64,000 nt of DNA from Mucilaginibacter empetricola (GTDB lineage Bacteria; Bacteroidota; Bacteroidia; Sphingobacteriales; Sphingobacteriaceae), in the NCBI RefSeq assembly GCF_024808665.1, contig NZ_JANUBZ010000011.1, positions 124,001-188,000 on the forward strand, written 5' to 3'. Below are positions 29,068 to 39,033 of the stretch, in pieces. Positions within the stretch are counted from its first letter, which is position 1. The number at the start of each line of letters is the position of its first letter. Made by a program: the position numbers and the translations under genes. The notes under the pieces were generated by a model. It had not been told where the DNA came from and searched no databases. It saw only the letters and a list, made by a program, of their open reading frames with translations.

Positions 29068-30231
29068 ATGTTTAAAATAAGCCTTTCCAGATCCAATTTC
29101 ATCCATCTTCTACGATGGGCATCGGCTTTTCTGGTAATATTCAATCATTTGCGATCAATTTTATTTAAAGACTATCCTTTGATTAGTCATAAAAATCCAT
29201 TTACCATGCTTTTTTATTTCCTTACCGGGTTAGGGCATCAGGCAGTAATTGTTTTTTTTGTTTTAAGTGGATATTTAATAGCGGGTTCTATATTAAGCCA
29301 AATCAATAGAGGGATTTTTGATATAAAAGGATATGCCATTAACCGCATAAGCCGTTTGTATATTGTGTTAATTGTGGCACTTCCATTAACTGTACTTTTA
29401 GATCATATTGGCATTTACTATGATAATATTGGGCTTTATACCGGAAAAGTCCAAGCCGCAACTTTAGGTTTTTCAATTGCAAGCCGTCTTTCGTTTAAAT
29501 ATTTCCTATCGTCGTTTTTTATGCTACAAACTATTGTTTTACCTCCTCTTGGCAGCAATAGTTCTTTATGGAGTTTGTCGAACGAGTTTTGGTATTATAT
29601 CTTATTTCCTTGCGTTGTGTTGTCCCTTTTTTTTATCAAAGGCAAAAAGCGCTATTCGTTAATTTACTTGTCGGCGCTAATCTTGTTGACTTTGCTTTTG
29701 CCTATCCATATTGAACTATATTTCCTTATCTGGCTTTTAGGTTTAATTCCGTTTTACATCAACCTCAAAAAATCTTTTTATAAAGCCTTTTTTATTGTTG
29801 CACTATTTGTGTGGCTATTAATAAAAAAAGCAGCACATATAAATGATTTTTTATACGATTTTGTTTTGGCCCTTATAGTAGCTTTTTGTTTAGCCTCATT
29901 TACTGATTATTATCAGCTTACCGATAAAGGTTTATTGAAACTTAATGAAAAGCTATCTTCTTTTTCTTATAGCACCTATTTGGTTCATTTTCCGGTTATT
30001 ATGATTTCCTTAACATTAATTAACCATTACGTACTTGAAGCTATATGGATAGAACCCGGAGTCATCGGATATTTAATATTTACAGTGGTGTTTTTATTGG
30101 TTGTTATAACATCATATATAGTAGCAACTTTTACTGAATTTAAAACACCACAATTCAGGGATTTTTTGAAAAGAATATTTTCCACTAAAAAAGCATCTTC
30201 AGCCTCCCAGGAGGCTCAAAACCATGCATAG
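29068..30231 (+). CDS. Membrane acyltransferase, acyltransferase-3 family
   Basis: A 387-residue integral membrane protein with about ten helices, of the OafA-like group. It has the N-terminal LLRWASAFLVIFNH (essential His), FFVLSGYLI and SSLWSLSNEFWYY motifs. Probably O-acylates the polysaccharide, alongside the paralogue at 21330. The two differ enough to suggest different target positions. Confidence 0.85.
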   Translation: MFKISLSRSNFIHLLRWASAFLVIFNHLRSILFKDYPLISHKNPFTMLFYFLTGLGHQAVIVFFVLSGYLIAGSILSQINRGIFDIKGYAINRISRLYIVLIVALPLTVLLDHIGIYYDNIGLYTGKVQAATLGFSIASRLSFKYFLSSFFMLQTIVLPPLGSNSSLWSLSNEFWYYILFPCVVLSLFFIKGKKRYSLIYLSALILLTLLLPIHIELYFLIWLLGLIPFYINLKKSFYKAFFIVALFVWLLIKKAAHINDFLYDFVLALIVAFCLASFTDYYQLTDKGLLKLNEKLSSFSYSTYLVHFPVIMISLTLINHYVLEAIWIEPGVIGYLIFTVVFLLVVITSYIVATFTEFKTPQFRDFLKRIFSTKKASSASQEAQNHA

Positions 30232-30315
30232 TTATAGCTATAACGTGCTGTATCAAATGGAGCCTCTTTATTCACATCAAGTTTCTTCAAAAAATCACCT
30301 TTTCTATCATTCTTA

Positions 30316-31488
30316 ATGAAAAACAAATTAGTCGTTTTTGACTCTCATCCGGTTCAATATAGGGTGCCCATATGGCAGGCTATTGAACAATTGCAGCCGG
30401 GGATTTTACATGTGGTTTATGCTTCTGATTGTTCGGTGCAAGGATATAATGATAAAGGCTTTGGGCGTTCTTTTGCCTGGGATGAGCCTATGTTAACAGG
30501 TTATACCAATACTATACTAAACTGTGAAAACGGCACTCCCCTTTCTGGATGGAATTCTATTACCGGCAAAGGGGTGAAAGAAATTATAGAAACAGAAAAA
30601 CCATCAGCTATTTTGCTTACCGGTTTAAATTATAAATATGATTTGGTTGCATATTTATATGCCATGTTAAAAGGAATACCGGTATGGCTGCGATGCGAAA
30701 CACAAGACGAAGCAGTTATCCGTACTGGATTTAAAGCCATTTTGCGATCAGTTATATACAAGATTGGATATTCGAGTTTAAATAAAGTATTTTATATAGG
30801 CGAATTAAACAAACAACATTTTCTTAAACATTCAGTAAAGTTATTCAGGCTTAAACCAGCGCTTTATGGAACGGTTGACAGATTCATAAATTTCAGTGAT
30901 ACCGAGAAGCAAGAAATCAGGGATAAAGCCCGGAAGACAGCAGAAATTGATACCGATGCCTTTGTAATTGGCTTTTCAGGCAAATTCATCCCTAAGAAAG
31001 ACCCTTTAATACTCTTTGAAATGCTCGAGCATCTTCCCGATGTTGTACGTAAAAAGGTTCACTTTTATTTTATGGGTAGTGGTGAATTGGAAAACGAGCT
31101 TAAAAATTCAGCCGCCGTTGCTTTTACAAAATATGGCATAAATACTTTCTTCGCGGGCTTTGTAAACCAGTCGCAATTAGCATCTCATTATCTTGCAATG
31201 GATGTAATGATACTGCCATCAAGAAGAATGGGCGAAACGTGGGGTTTAGTAGCCAATGAAGCTATGCAGGCCGGTTGCGGAGTAATAGTAAGTGATGCGG
31301 TGGGTTGCAGCGCCAACTTTAAACCCTTGGATCGATTCCGGGTATTTAAAGAGAGAAGTGCAGCAGAACTGGCCAAAAGCGTAGTTGAATTACAGCAGTT
31401 TACGCGAAATTTTGAATGGGCAAATCAGCAATTAACTGCCTATTCAATTGCTGCAACGGCAAATGCAATTATTAACGAACTACCTTAA
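30316..31488 (+). CDS. Glycosyltransferase family 4
   Basis: A 390-residue GT-B enzyme. It begins with FDSHPVQYRVPIWQ, a common N-terminus among Bacteroidota exopolysaccharide GT4 proteins. The donor domain has GFSGKFIPKKDP and the E-x7-E region GETWGLVANEAMQAG. Its stop codon touches the start of the next GT4 gene, so they are co-translated. Confidence 0.87.
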   Translation: MKNKLVVFDSHPVQYRVPIWQAIEQLQPGILHVVYASDCSVQGYNDKGFGRSFAWDEPMLTGYTNTILNCENGTPLSGWNSITGKGVKEIIETEKPSAILLTGLNYKYDLVAYLYAMLKGIPVWLRCETQDEAVIRTGFKAILRSVIYKIGYSSLNKVFYIGELNKQHFLKHSVKLFRLKPALYGTVDRFINFSDTEKQEIRDKARKTAEIDTDAFVIGFSGKFIPKKDPLILFEMLEHLPDVVRKKVHFYFMGSGELENELKNSAAVAFTKYGINTFFAGFVNQSQLASHYLAMDVMILPSRRMGETWGLVANEAMQAGCGVIVSDAVGCSANFKPLDRFRVFKERSAAELAKSVVELQQFTRNFEWANQQLTAYSIAATANAIINELP

Positions 31489-32652
31489 ATGAAGATCGTA
31501 TTATTTGCTCACCCCACATTTCTTGGGCAGCAAAGCATGCCCAGGTTTACAAATATGTTGGCCAACGGTATGCAAAAGCGCGGGCACGAAGTAGAGATAT
31601 ATTCGCCCAGTCCGCTTTTCTTTAAACTGCCGGCGCCTCGTTTTTTTAAAAAATGGTTGGGCTATATTGATCAATTTGTAGTTTTTCCTGCAATAGTAAG
31701 GCGGCATCTTAAAACCCGCCAGAATACACTTTATGTATTTACAGACCACGCGTTGGGAATGTGGGTTCCTATTGTAAAGCACCTGCCACACGTGGTGATT
31801 TGTCATGATTTTTTAGCACAACGATCTGCAAAAGGCCAAATTCCTCAAAACCCAACAAGCAGGTCGGGACGTGTGTATCAAAAGCTTATAAACAAAGGAT
31901 ATACTCAAGGAAAGAATTTTATATCAGTTTCAAAAAAAACCCAGGAAGATTTACATATTTTCTTAGAGCGTACACCTGCACTGTCAAAAGTGATTTACAA
32001 TGGCCTCAATAAAGAGTTTATATCTCTGGATGTAACGGCATCACGGGATGCATTAAATAAAAAAACAGGTATTGATGTCCTTAACGGTTACATTTTGCAT
32101 GTAGGTGGTAACCAATGGTACAAAAATCGAACGGGCGTTGCTACTATTTATAACGAGTGGCGCCGATTGTTTGACAACAATTTACCGCTGTTGCTTATCG
32201 GCTCACAACCATCAACAAATTTGCTACAGGAAATAAATAAATCGGCTTATAAAGATCAAATTTATCTGCTTACAGATATTGGCGATGAATATATTAATAC
32301 AGCTTATTCTGGCGCTTCTGTGTTGCTCTTTCCATCACTTGCCGAAGGTTTTGGCTGGCCGATAGCTGAGGCTATGGCCTCGGGCTGTGTAGTAATAACT
32401 ACAGATGAGGCGCCGATGACCGAAGTGGGTGCCGATGCAGCGATGTATATCCCGGTACAGCCAACCGAAGCTGATAAAACCGAATTGTGGGCACTTGAGG
32501 CCGCAAAAACTTTAAATGAGGCATTAAATATGCCAGATGCCGATAAACCAAATATATTAACCAAAGGGCTTAATAACGCGGCGCGATTTAATCCCGACGA
32601 TGCCCTGGACAAATTTGAAAAAGTATTTCTTGACATTGCAGCTAGCAGATAA
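31489..32652 (+). CDS. Glycosyltransferase family 4
   Basis: A 387-residue GT-B enzyme whose ATG follows directly on the TAA of the preceding gene. Key parts: the acceptor domain with FTDHALGMWVP and ICHDFLA, then LHVGGNQWYKNRTGV and the E-x7-E motif AEGFGWPIAEAMASG. Looks like the mannosyltransferase-type GT4 group, but the sugar is not known. Confidence 0.87.
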   Translation: MKIVLFAHPTFLGQQSMPRFTNMLANGMQKRGHEVEIYSPSPLFFKLPAPRFFKKWLGYIDQFVVFPAIVRRHLKTRQNTLYVFTDHALGMWVPIVKHLPHVVICHDFLAQRSAKGQIPQNPTSRSGRVYQKLINKGYTQGKNFISVSKKTQEDLHIFLERTPALSKVIYNGLNKEFISLDVTASRDALNKKTGIDVLNGYILHVGGNQWYKNRTGVATIYNEWRRLFDNNLPLLLIGSQPSTNLLQEINKSAYKDQIYLLTDIGDEYINTAYSGASVLLFPSLAEGFGWPIAEAMASGCVVITTDEAPMTEVGADAAMYIPVQPTEADKTELWALEAAKTLNEALNMPDADKPNILTKGLNNAARFNPDDALDKFEKVFLDIAASR

Positions 32653-32732
32653 ATGCTTTTCAGATCAAATTGTATGATTAGTAAAATGGCAATAAACTAT
32701 TGCAAAAAACATCCCGATTATAATTTTATTAA

Positions 32733-33968
32733 ATGCGACTACTTCATATAATAGCCAGCATGGACCCAAAGAGCGGCGGACCGGCGCAGGGTATACGAAT
32801 GCTCAACAAGTCGATGCTTGCAATGAAGGTAATCCGCGAGGTTGTATGCGTTGATGCCTTTGACGCCGGCTATTTAGGGAAAGATGAATTTGAGATACAT
32901 GCTCTGGGCCCCGCAGAAAACCCCTGGTGCTATTCAGCAAAACTTGTTGATTGGTTAAAAATAAATATACATCGATTTGATATTGTTATTATTAACGGAC
33001 TGTGGCTTTATCACAGCTATGCTGCATGGAAAGTTTTAAAAAAATTAAAAAGTGAAGGCTCGGGCAGAAAATTTCCACGCGTATTGGTTATGCCTCATGG
33101 AATGCTCGATCCCTATTTTCAACAGGCAAATAGCAGAAAACTAAAAGCAATCAGAAACTGGATTTATTGGAAGTTAATAGAACATAAAGTTGTAAACGAT
33201 GCAGATGGTGTATTATTTACCTGTGAAACAGAATTATTGTTAGCTCGCGAGCCTTTTAAACCATATCACCCAAAAAAAGAATATAATGTAGGCTATGGCG
33301 TTGCCGTGCCCCCACGATATAATAAAAGCATGTCTGTTGCTTTTAAACAACATTGTCCGGGATTAGATGACGCTCCTTACTTGCTGTTTTTAAGTCGGAT
33401 TCATCAAAAAAAGGGCGTTGATCTATTGATAAAGGCATATGCAGAGCTCCATAAGCATTTTAAATCTATAGATATCTCCATACCGAAACTGGTAATAGCC
33501 GGACCGGGAATGGAAACATCATTTGGCGATATGATAATGCAGTTACTGGATAAAGATCCGGATGTAAAAAAAGACGTGTTTTTCCCGGGAATGTTAAGCG
33601 GAGATGCTAAATGGGGCGCATTTTATGAATGTGAAGCCTTTATACTTCCAAGTCACCAGGAAAATTTCGGTATTGCGGTTGTTGAGGCCCTGGCTTGTGG
33701 TAAGCCTGTTTTAATTTCAAACCAGGTAAATATATGGCGTGAAATTATGGACCATGGAGGCGGTCTGATTGAGGATGACAGCGAAAATGGTACAAAAAAC
33801 CTGCTGAACAAATGGATCACCTTAAAGGAGGAAGAAAAAGTTCAAATGACTGTTAAAGCATTAGCAGCATATGAGCAATTATATACTATAAAAAAAGCCG
33901 CTATTAACTTTTATAACGTGTTTAGCGAACTCAACGAAAATCAAACTAAACCCATCGGCAGTAATTAA
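32733..33968 (+). CDS. Glycosyltransferase family 4
   Basis: A 411-residue GT-B enzyme. N-terminal SMDPKSGGPAQGIRML is typical of WcaC/WcaL-like transferases in Bacteroidota and proteobacteria. The donor domain has FLSRIHQKKGVDLLI and the E-x7-E motif QENFGIAVVEALACG. Separated by 80 bp from the preceding gene. Confidence 0.87.
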   Translation: MRLLHIIASMDPKSGGPAQGIRMLNKSMLAMKVIREVVCVDAFDAGYLGKDEFEIHALGPAENPWCYSAKLVDWLKINIHRFDIVIINGLWLYHSYAAWKVLKKLKSEGSGRKFPRVLVMPHGMLDPYFQQANSRKLKAIRNWIYWKLIEHKVVNDADGVLFTCETELLLAREPFKPYHPKKEYNVGYGVAVPPRYNKSMSVAFKQHCPGLDDAPYLLFLSRIHQKKGVDLLIKAYAELHKHFKSIDISIPKLVIAGPGMETSFGDMIMQLLDKDPDVKKDVFFPGMLSGDAKWGAFYECEAFILPSHQENFGIAVVEALACGKPVLISNQVNIWREIMDHGGGLIEDDSENGTKNLLNKWITLKEEEKVQMTVKALAAYEQLYTIKKAAINFYNVFSELNENQTKPIGSN

Positions 33969-33981
33969 ACAAAAATCCATT

Positions 33982-35100
33982 TTGAAGATAATAATTATCC
34001 AGGGAGCATTCTTACCTGTCCCTCCTTTAATGGGCGGCGCTGTTGAAAAAATGTGGTTTTCATTAGGAAAAGAGCTTTCAAAAACTGGCCACGAAGTAAT
34101 TCATATCTCCAGAAAATTTGACAATTTACCGGAACATGAAATTATAGATGGTGTAAAGCATGTGAGAATTAAAGGATATTCAACCCCTAAATCAGGATTA
34201 ATCCTAAAAATTATGGATCTGATTTATACGGTAAAAGTAAGAAAACTATTATTAACGGATTTCGATATAATAGTAAGTAACACCTTTTGGTCGCCATTAA
34301 TATTACAAAAAAGGGCAGTAAACTCATGTTTTGTAGATGTTCAACGTATGCCCAAGGGGCAAATGAAATTTTACAAAAATGCATTATGCTTGAGAGCCAA
34401 TTCAAATTCTGTAGCCGAAGCTATTAAAGCTGAATTACCCTCAAAGTATCATAATAAAGTATCGATGACACCCAATCCATTGCCTTTTATACCAAAATGT
34501 GATGTTGATTTTTCAAAAAAAGAACAAACCATACTTTATACAGGCCGCATTCATCCCGAAAAAGGTTTGGATTTGCTGATAGCGGCCTATAAAAAATCAA
34601 CACAAAATTATAAATTACAAATAATTGGCCCCTGGGAAACTTCGATGGGTGGAGGAGGCAAGGACTATCTCGATTCATTAAAAACATTAGCTGAAGGTGT
34701 TTCGATAGAATTTTTAGAACCCATATTTGATACCGAAAAGCTAAATGACTATTACGCTAAAGCTTCAATATTTGTATATCCATCGCTGGCAGAAAAAGGG
34801 GAAACGTTTGGCGTGGCTCCGTTAGAAGCAATGTCATGGGGATGTGTGCCAATTGTTTCTGATTTATTATGTTTCAAAGATTTTATAAAGGATGGTGAAA
34901 ATGGTCTTGTATTTGATCACAGGAGCGACAACGCAGCAGGTTTTATGGCAAATTGCATAAATGCAGTAGCCCATGATATTACACTTTCTACAAAATTAGC
35001 CAACAAAGCCATTCAGGTTAGAGAAACCCATTCTATTCCCAATATTGCCAATCTTTTTATAAAAGATTTTGAGCGTTTATTACCATTAAAACATGAGTAA
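33982..35100 (+). CDS. Glycosyltransferase family 4 (TTG start)
   Basis: A 372-residue GT-B enzyme. The start codon is TTG at 33982, chosen because the product MKIIIIQGAFLPVPPLMGGAVE is a full family N-terminus including the Gly loop; the next ATG would cut into it. The donor domain has LYTGRIHPEKGLDLLI and GETFGVAPLEAMSWG (E-x7-E). It overlaps the next gene by 8 bp. Confidence 0.86.
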   Translation: MKIIIIQGAFLPVPPLMGGAVEKMWFSLGKELSKTGHEVIHISRKFDNLPEHEIIDGVKHVRIKGYSTPKSGLILKIMDLIYTVKVRKLLLTDFDIIVSNTFWSPLILQKRAVNSCFVDVQRMPKGQMKFYKNALCLRANSNSVAEAIKAELPSKYHNKVSMTPNPLPFIPKCDVDFSKKEQTILYTGRIHPEKGLDLLIAAYKKSTQNYKLQIIGPWETSMGGGGKDYLDSLKTLAEGVSIEFLEPIFDTEKLNDYYAKASIFVYPSLAEKGETFGVAPLEAMSWGCVPIVSDLLCFKDFIKDGENGLVFDHRSDNAAGFMANCINAVAHDITLSTKLANKAIQVRETHSIPNIANLFIKDFERLLPLKHE

Positions 35101-35623
35101 ACACACCTATCAGCAAAATACCCCATACGATAGCCCGTGGAGTATGGGACAAAGAGTAAAGATGCTTTTATGGGAATATATTTGGCTCCTGTTATGTGCA
35201 TGGACCCCAAAACCGGCGAATGTTTGGAGATTGTTTTGGTTAAAGACATTTGGTGCAAAAATTTATGGGCGCCCGTTTGTTCATCAAAGAGCCCGGATAC
35301 AGGTTCCATGGAATTTAATAATGCATGACCGCGCCTGCCTGGGCGACAGGGCAAATGCCTATACGCTGGGCATTATTGAAATACATGCACACGCCACAAT
35401 TGCACAGGAAGTCTATCTGTGTACAGGTACACATGACTTTAAGAACCCTGCAAAAAATCTTATTACCTCTCCCGTTATAATTGGGGCCCATTCTTTTATC
35501 AGCGCCAGGGCTTTTATTATGCCCGGGGTTATTATAGGTGAACATGCTATAGTGGGCGCATGTAGTGTAGTTACCAAAAACGTTTTGCCTGGTGCTACTG
35601 TAAAAGGTAATCCGGCCAAATAA
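35093..35623 (+). CDS. WcaF-like acetyltransferase (left-handed beta-helix)
   Basis: A 176-residue hexapeptide-repeat transferase, like WcaF of colanic acid synthesis. The N-terminus has the aromatic region (LLWEYIWLLLCAWTP), then hexapeptide coils with the active-site TGTHDF and GAHSFISARAFIMPGVIIGEH. It uses acetyl-CoA to O-acetylate a sugar of the repeat unit. It ends soon after GNPAK, a few residues shorter than usual. The overlap with the preceding GT4 gene shows coupling. Confidence 0.85.
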   Translation: MSKHTYQQNTPYDSPWSMGQRVKMLLWEYIWLLLCAWTPKPANVWRLFWLKTFGAKIYGRPFVHQRARIQVPWNLIMHDRACLGDRANAYTLGIIEIHAHATIAQEVYLCTGTHDFKNPAKNLITSPVIIGAHSFISARAFIMPGVIIGEHAIVGACSVVTKNVLPGATVKGNPAK

Positions 35624-35653
35624 CCTTCAACATTCTTTGTAATATTTTTTTTC

Positions 35654-36493
35654 ATGGTTTCAGTTCTTATACTTACTAAAAACGAGGAACAGGATTTACC
35701 TGGTTGCCTTCAATCGGTATCCTGGTGCGACGATATTCATGTATTTGATTCATTTAGCGATGACGGTACAATTGATCTGGCTACTGCTGCTGGTGCCACC
35801 ATCAGTAAAAGAAAATTTGATAACTGGGCCAACCATCAAAATTGGGCCATGGCAAATATCCAGTTTAAATATCCATGGGTATTATATATTGATGCTGATG
35901 AACGTGTTTCTGAAGGCTTGTATGAAACACTAAAAAAATTAGATCTAAATACGACGGAAAACGTTAATGCTGCTTATGAAATAAGACGCCGGGACTTTGC
36001 CTGGAATGGAAGATGGCTAAAGCATGCGCAAATGTCACCCTATTATTTGAGATTATTCAGACCTGATAAAATGCACTATGAGCGGCCAATTCACGTAATT
36101 TCGAAACCTGATGGCCCGATAGAACGCATCGACGGTTATCTTGATCATTATCCTTTTAGCAAAGGTTTTAAAGTATGGATAGCCCGGCATCTCAATTATG
36201 CAGAAATGGAAGCAGCCGTACGACTGAGTGATCTGGATAACAGAACCCATTTTTCGCTGCTAAAGGCAGTGGCTAGCAAAAGTTTTAGTGAACGTCGTTT
36301 CCACCAAAAAGGTATTTTTTATAAAATGCCCGGAAGGCCGTTAATTAAGTGGATTTATATGGTAATAATACGCCGTGCTTTTTTGGATGGTAAAGCAGGC
36401 TTAACCTACGCCACGCTACAGTCTATTTATGAATATTTTATCATTATTAACACACGAGAGCTTTTAGCCAAACAATCTAAAATAAATAAATAG
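35654..36493 (+). CDS. Glycosyltransferase family 2, WaaE/KdtX-like
   Basis: A 279-residue GT-A enzyme with the SVLILTKNEEQDLPGCLQSV start, DSFSDDGT and DADERV (metal motif), matching the WaaE-type beta-glucosyltransferase subgroup. It starts 30 bp after the WcaF-like gene. A C-terminal hydrophobic helix near residues 235-250 may bind the membrane. Acceptor unknown. Confidence 0.85.
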   Translation: MVSVLILTKNEEQDLPGCLQSVSWCDDIHVFDSFSDDGTIDLATAAGATISKRKFDNWANHQNWAMANIQFKYPWVLYIDADERVSEGLYETLKKLDLNTTENVNAAYEIRRRDFAWNGRWLKHAQMSPYYLRLFRPDKMHYERPIHVISKPDGPIERIDGYLDHYPFSKGFKVWIARHLNYAEMEAAVRLSDLDNRTHFSLLKAVASKSFSERRFHQKGIFYKMPGRPLIKWIYMVIIRRAFLDGKAGLTYATLQSIYEYFIIINTRELLAKQSKINK

Positions 36494-36679
36494 CCATCGA
36501 CTTTTGACCCCGCTATTTAAATAGTTAGAGTAATATTTTTTGTTAATAACGAACTCTAACTCCAAACTCCCGTATAACAGCAACTGGGATTTTAAATATT
36601 AAAATATTAGAGAAGTTGGCGCATGATTATCATCAACCTAAAAACCTGTTCCATATCATAACGCGCCTAAAAACACAAT
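36494..36679. other. Short intergenic stretch with inverted repeat
   Basis: A 9-bp inverted repeat (AGTTAGAGT at 36523-36531, its complement at 36553-36561) has a 21-base loop. It does not look like an efficient terminator. It separates the polysaccharide genes from the outer-membrane protein gene. Confidence 0.3.
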
Positions 36680-37354
36680 ATGAATAAATTATTCTTAGCT
36701 ATCGCGCTGCTGTTTATTTCTATAAGTTTAAAAGCACAAAACGATGCACAATCGCTTAATCTGGGTTTTGCTGCCGGTGGAACAAATCCTTATTTAGCAA
36801 ATGCTAAAACATCATTTTCTTATAGCGGCAGCGTTAACTACTACCCCTCGCCCTATTTCGATGCTGTTTTAGAGGCGCAGATTGGTATAATAGCCGCTGG
36901 TAAGTCAAGTGCGCTGCCCTATAGTCCGGCTAACAATAATTTCTCTAATAAATACCAGGCAGCTTTTTTGGAGGCGCAATTACATTTTGGTGCCTTAATA
37001 GATGAAGATGCCTTTTTGGACCCTTTAAGGAATTTTTATGCCACAACAGGTGTAGGCTTTCTGCACAGCAGGCCAGGTTCAGTATTTTTAAACACGCCCG
37101 ATTGGATAACCTATACCACACCCGTAATACCGCTTAAAGTGGGTTATCTTTTCAATATAAAAACAAATTACAACGATCCGCTGCTAAAAATAGATTTATC
37201 ATACAGCGTTAATTATGCTCCTGGAAGAGGGTTGGAAAGTTATAACAACCTGCCTGTTCCGCCATCTGTAAAAACATACTCATTTTATTCCATAGGGATA
37301 GAATATACTATTACAGTTTTTGGCCGTCACGATGTTGGTTTATTAAGGTTTTAA
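36680..37354 (+). CDS. Outer-membrane beta-barrel protein of unknown function
   Basis: A 224-residue protein with a clear signal peptide (ending SLKAQ). The body has alternating aromatic/polar strands typical of an 8-10 strand barrel (YSGSVNYYPSPYFDAVLEAQIGI) and an aromatic C-terminus. It resembles small Bacteroidota porin-like proteins found in polysaccharide loci. A role in the locus is inferred only from position. Confidence 0.65.
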   Translation: MNKLFLAIALLFISISLKAQNDAQSLNLGFAAGGTNPYLANAKTSFSYSGSVNYYPSPYFDAVLEAQIGIIAAGKSSALPYSPANNNFSNKYQAAFLEAQLHFGALIDEDAFLDPLRNFYATTGVGFLHSRPGSVFLNTPDWITYTTPVIPLKVGYLFNIKTNYNDPLLKIDLSYSVNYAPGRGLESYNNLPVPPSVKTYSFYSIGIEYTITVFGRHDVGLLRF

Positions 37355-37559
37355 TTAACAATAACGCCGGTATAATACTGGCAATAAATGCATTTAGTGC
37401 AAGCCATATGGGTATGAGCATGCAGCTATAAAATTTACAACCCCTACACTTGTTGCATTGCCTGAACGGCAACATAGTTTTTGGCAATTTATTTAATAAT
37501 TGCTTCAATTGATATTCATTACAAAAACACGATACAAAACATCTTAAAGATATTTTTCA

Positions 37560-38840
37560 ATGAGTTCGAGTGAAAATAATTTGAAGGCTAATAAAAAGGT
37601 GTTGCTTATTAGCCAGAATTTTGCGCCAGAGCCAACCGGTATTGGTAAATATAACGGCGAGATGATGAACTGGCTGGCATCTAACGGATATGATTGTACG
37701 GTTATAACCACCTATCCGTACTACCCGCAATGGGAGGTTCAGGAGCCTTATAAAAAGAAATCATTTTGGTTTAAAAAAGAAATTATAGAACACCCCGAAT
37801 CAAACACTCGTAGCATTATTCACCGGTGCCCTTTGTATGTCCCTGCAAATCCCTCAGGCAAAAAAAGAATTATCCAGGATTTTTCCTTTTGGACATCAAT
37901 GATCTGGAAAATTCTCGGGTTTATAATTACCCGCCAACGTTTCGATCTGATTATTACCATTGCACCTCCGTTTCATCTGGGCTACCTGGGTTTAATGCTA
38001 AAAAAACGCAATGGCGGTAAAGTATTATATCATATTCAGGATTTGCAGATAGATGCGGCGCAGGAATTGAATATGTTATCGAGTAAAAAACTGTTTGACA
38101 TTGTTTACAAAAGCGAAAGAAATATGCTGGCGAAAGCCAATTATGTAAGCAGTATTTCGGCTGGTATGGTTAACAAAATAAAGGAAAAGCTGGACAGGGA
38201 AGTATTTTTATTCCCTAACTGGATAGATACCAGCTATATTTTCCCTATTGAATCAAGAAACGAACTAAAAACCAATTGGGGTTATAAGGTCGATGATATT
38301 TTGTTTTTGTATTCGGGTGCTATTGGCGAGAAACAGGCGCTCGACCATGTGCTTTTAGCGGCCGAAAATCACATGGCGAATAAAAGCATTCAATTTATCA
38401 TCTGCGGATCGGGGCCATATAAGGAGCGCTTGATGGAGATGACGGAAGAGAAAAAACTAACCAACGTTAAATTTTTACCAGTACAGGATAAAGCACTGTT
38501 TAATGAGTTTTTAAACATGGCCGATTATCACCTGGTATTGCAGAAATCAAAAGCAAGCGATCTGATGATGCCCTCAAAACTGACCACCATTTTAGGGATG
38601 GGCGGTGTTTGTATAGCCACTGCCCTACCCGGCACATCAATGTACAACCTGATTACACAATACGACCTTGGTTACATTACTGAGCCTGATAATCCGCAGG
38701 TATTATCAAAATTAATAGGCTTGCTGAAACCCAATGAGAGCTTTTTAGAGAAGAGGAACAACGCCCTTAATTTTGCCTCACAGCACCTTGATATTAACCA
38801 TGTTATGCGGGCATTTTTAAGGAATGTAGAATTATCTTGA
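37560..38840 (+). CDS. WcaI-like glycosyltransferase (GT4)
   Basis: A 426-residue GT-B enzyme resembling colanic acid WcaI. It has LLISQNFAPEPTGIGKYNGEM at the N-terminus, HIQDLQIDAAQELNM in the middle, the PNWIDTSYIFP stretch, and in the donor domain the KASDLMMPSKLTTILGMGG region in which the usual E-x7-E motif is replaced, as in other WcaI proteins. It is the last gene of the polysaccharide locus and is followed by a strong terminator. Confidence 0.88.
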   Translation: MSSSENNLKANKKVLLISQNFAPEPTGIGKYNGEMMNWLASNGYDCTVITTYPYYPQWEVQEPYKKKSFWFKKEIIEHPESNTRSIIHRCPLYVPANPSGKKRIIQDFSFWTSMIWKILGFIITRQRFDLIITIAPPFHLGYLGLMLKKRNGGKVLYHIQDLQIDAAQELNMLSSKKLFDIVYKSERNMLAKANYVSSISAGMVNKIKEKLDREVFLFPNWIDTSYIFPIESRNELKTNWGYKVDDILFLYSGAIGEKQALDHVLLAAENHMANKSIQFIICGSGPYKERLMEMTEEKKLTNVKFLPVQDKALFNEFLNMADYHLVLQKSKASDLMMPSKLTTILGMGGVCIATALPGTSMYNLITQYDLGYITEPDNPQVLSKLIGLLKPNESFLEKRNNALNFASQHLDINHVMRAFLRNVELS

Positions 38841-38880
38841 TTTAAAAAAAATACGCTGAGTCTATACCCTGCTCCAAACA

Positions 38881-38908
38881 AAAGCCCGATATTTTCATAT
38901 CGGGCTTT
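38881..38908 (+). terminator. Terminator of the exopolysaccharide locus
   Basis: A perfect 12-bp stem (AAAGCCCGATAT and its complement) with a 4-base loop, followed by TTGCATTTTA. It lies 41 bp after the WcaI-like gene. Confidence 0.85.
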
Positions 38909-39033
38909 TTGCATTTTAAGTCGCAGTAGTTGATAATATTTGAAATACTAACCCGGTGTTGTTTTTAATAATAACTAATATTTTATGCTCCGGGAAAATT
39001 GTAACTTACAGTCAAGTTTTTACCCTTGGGCAA

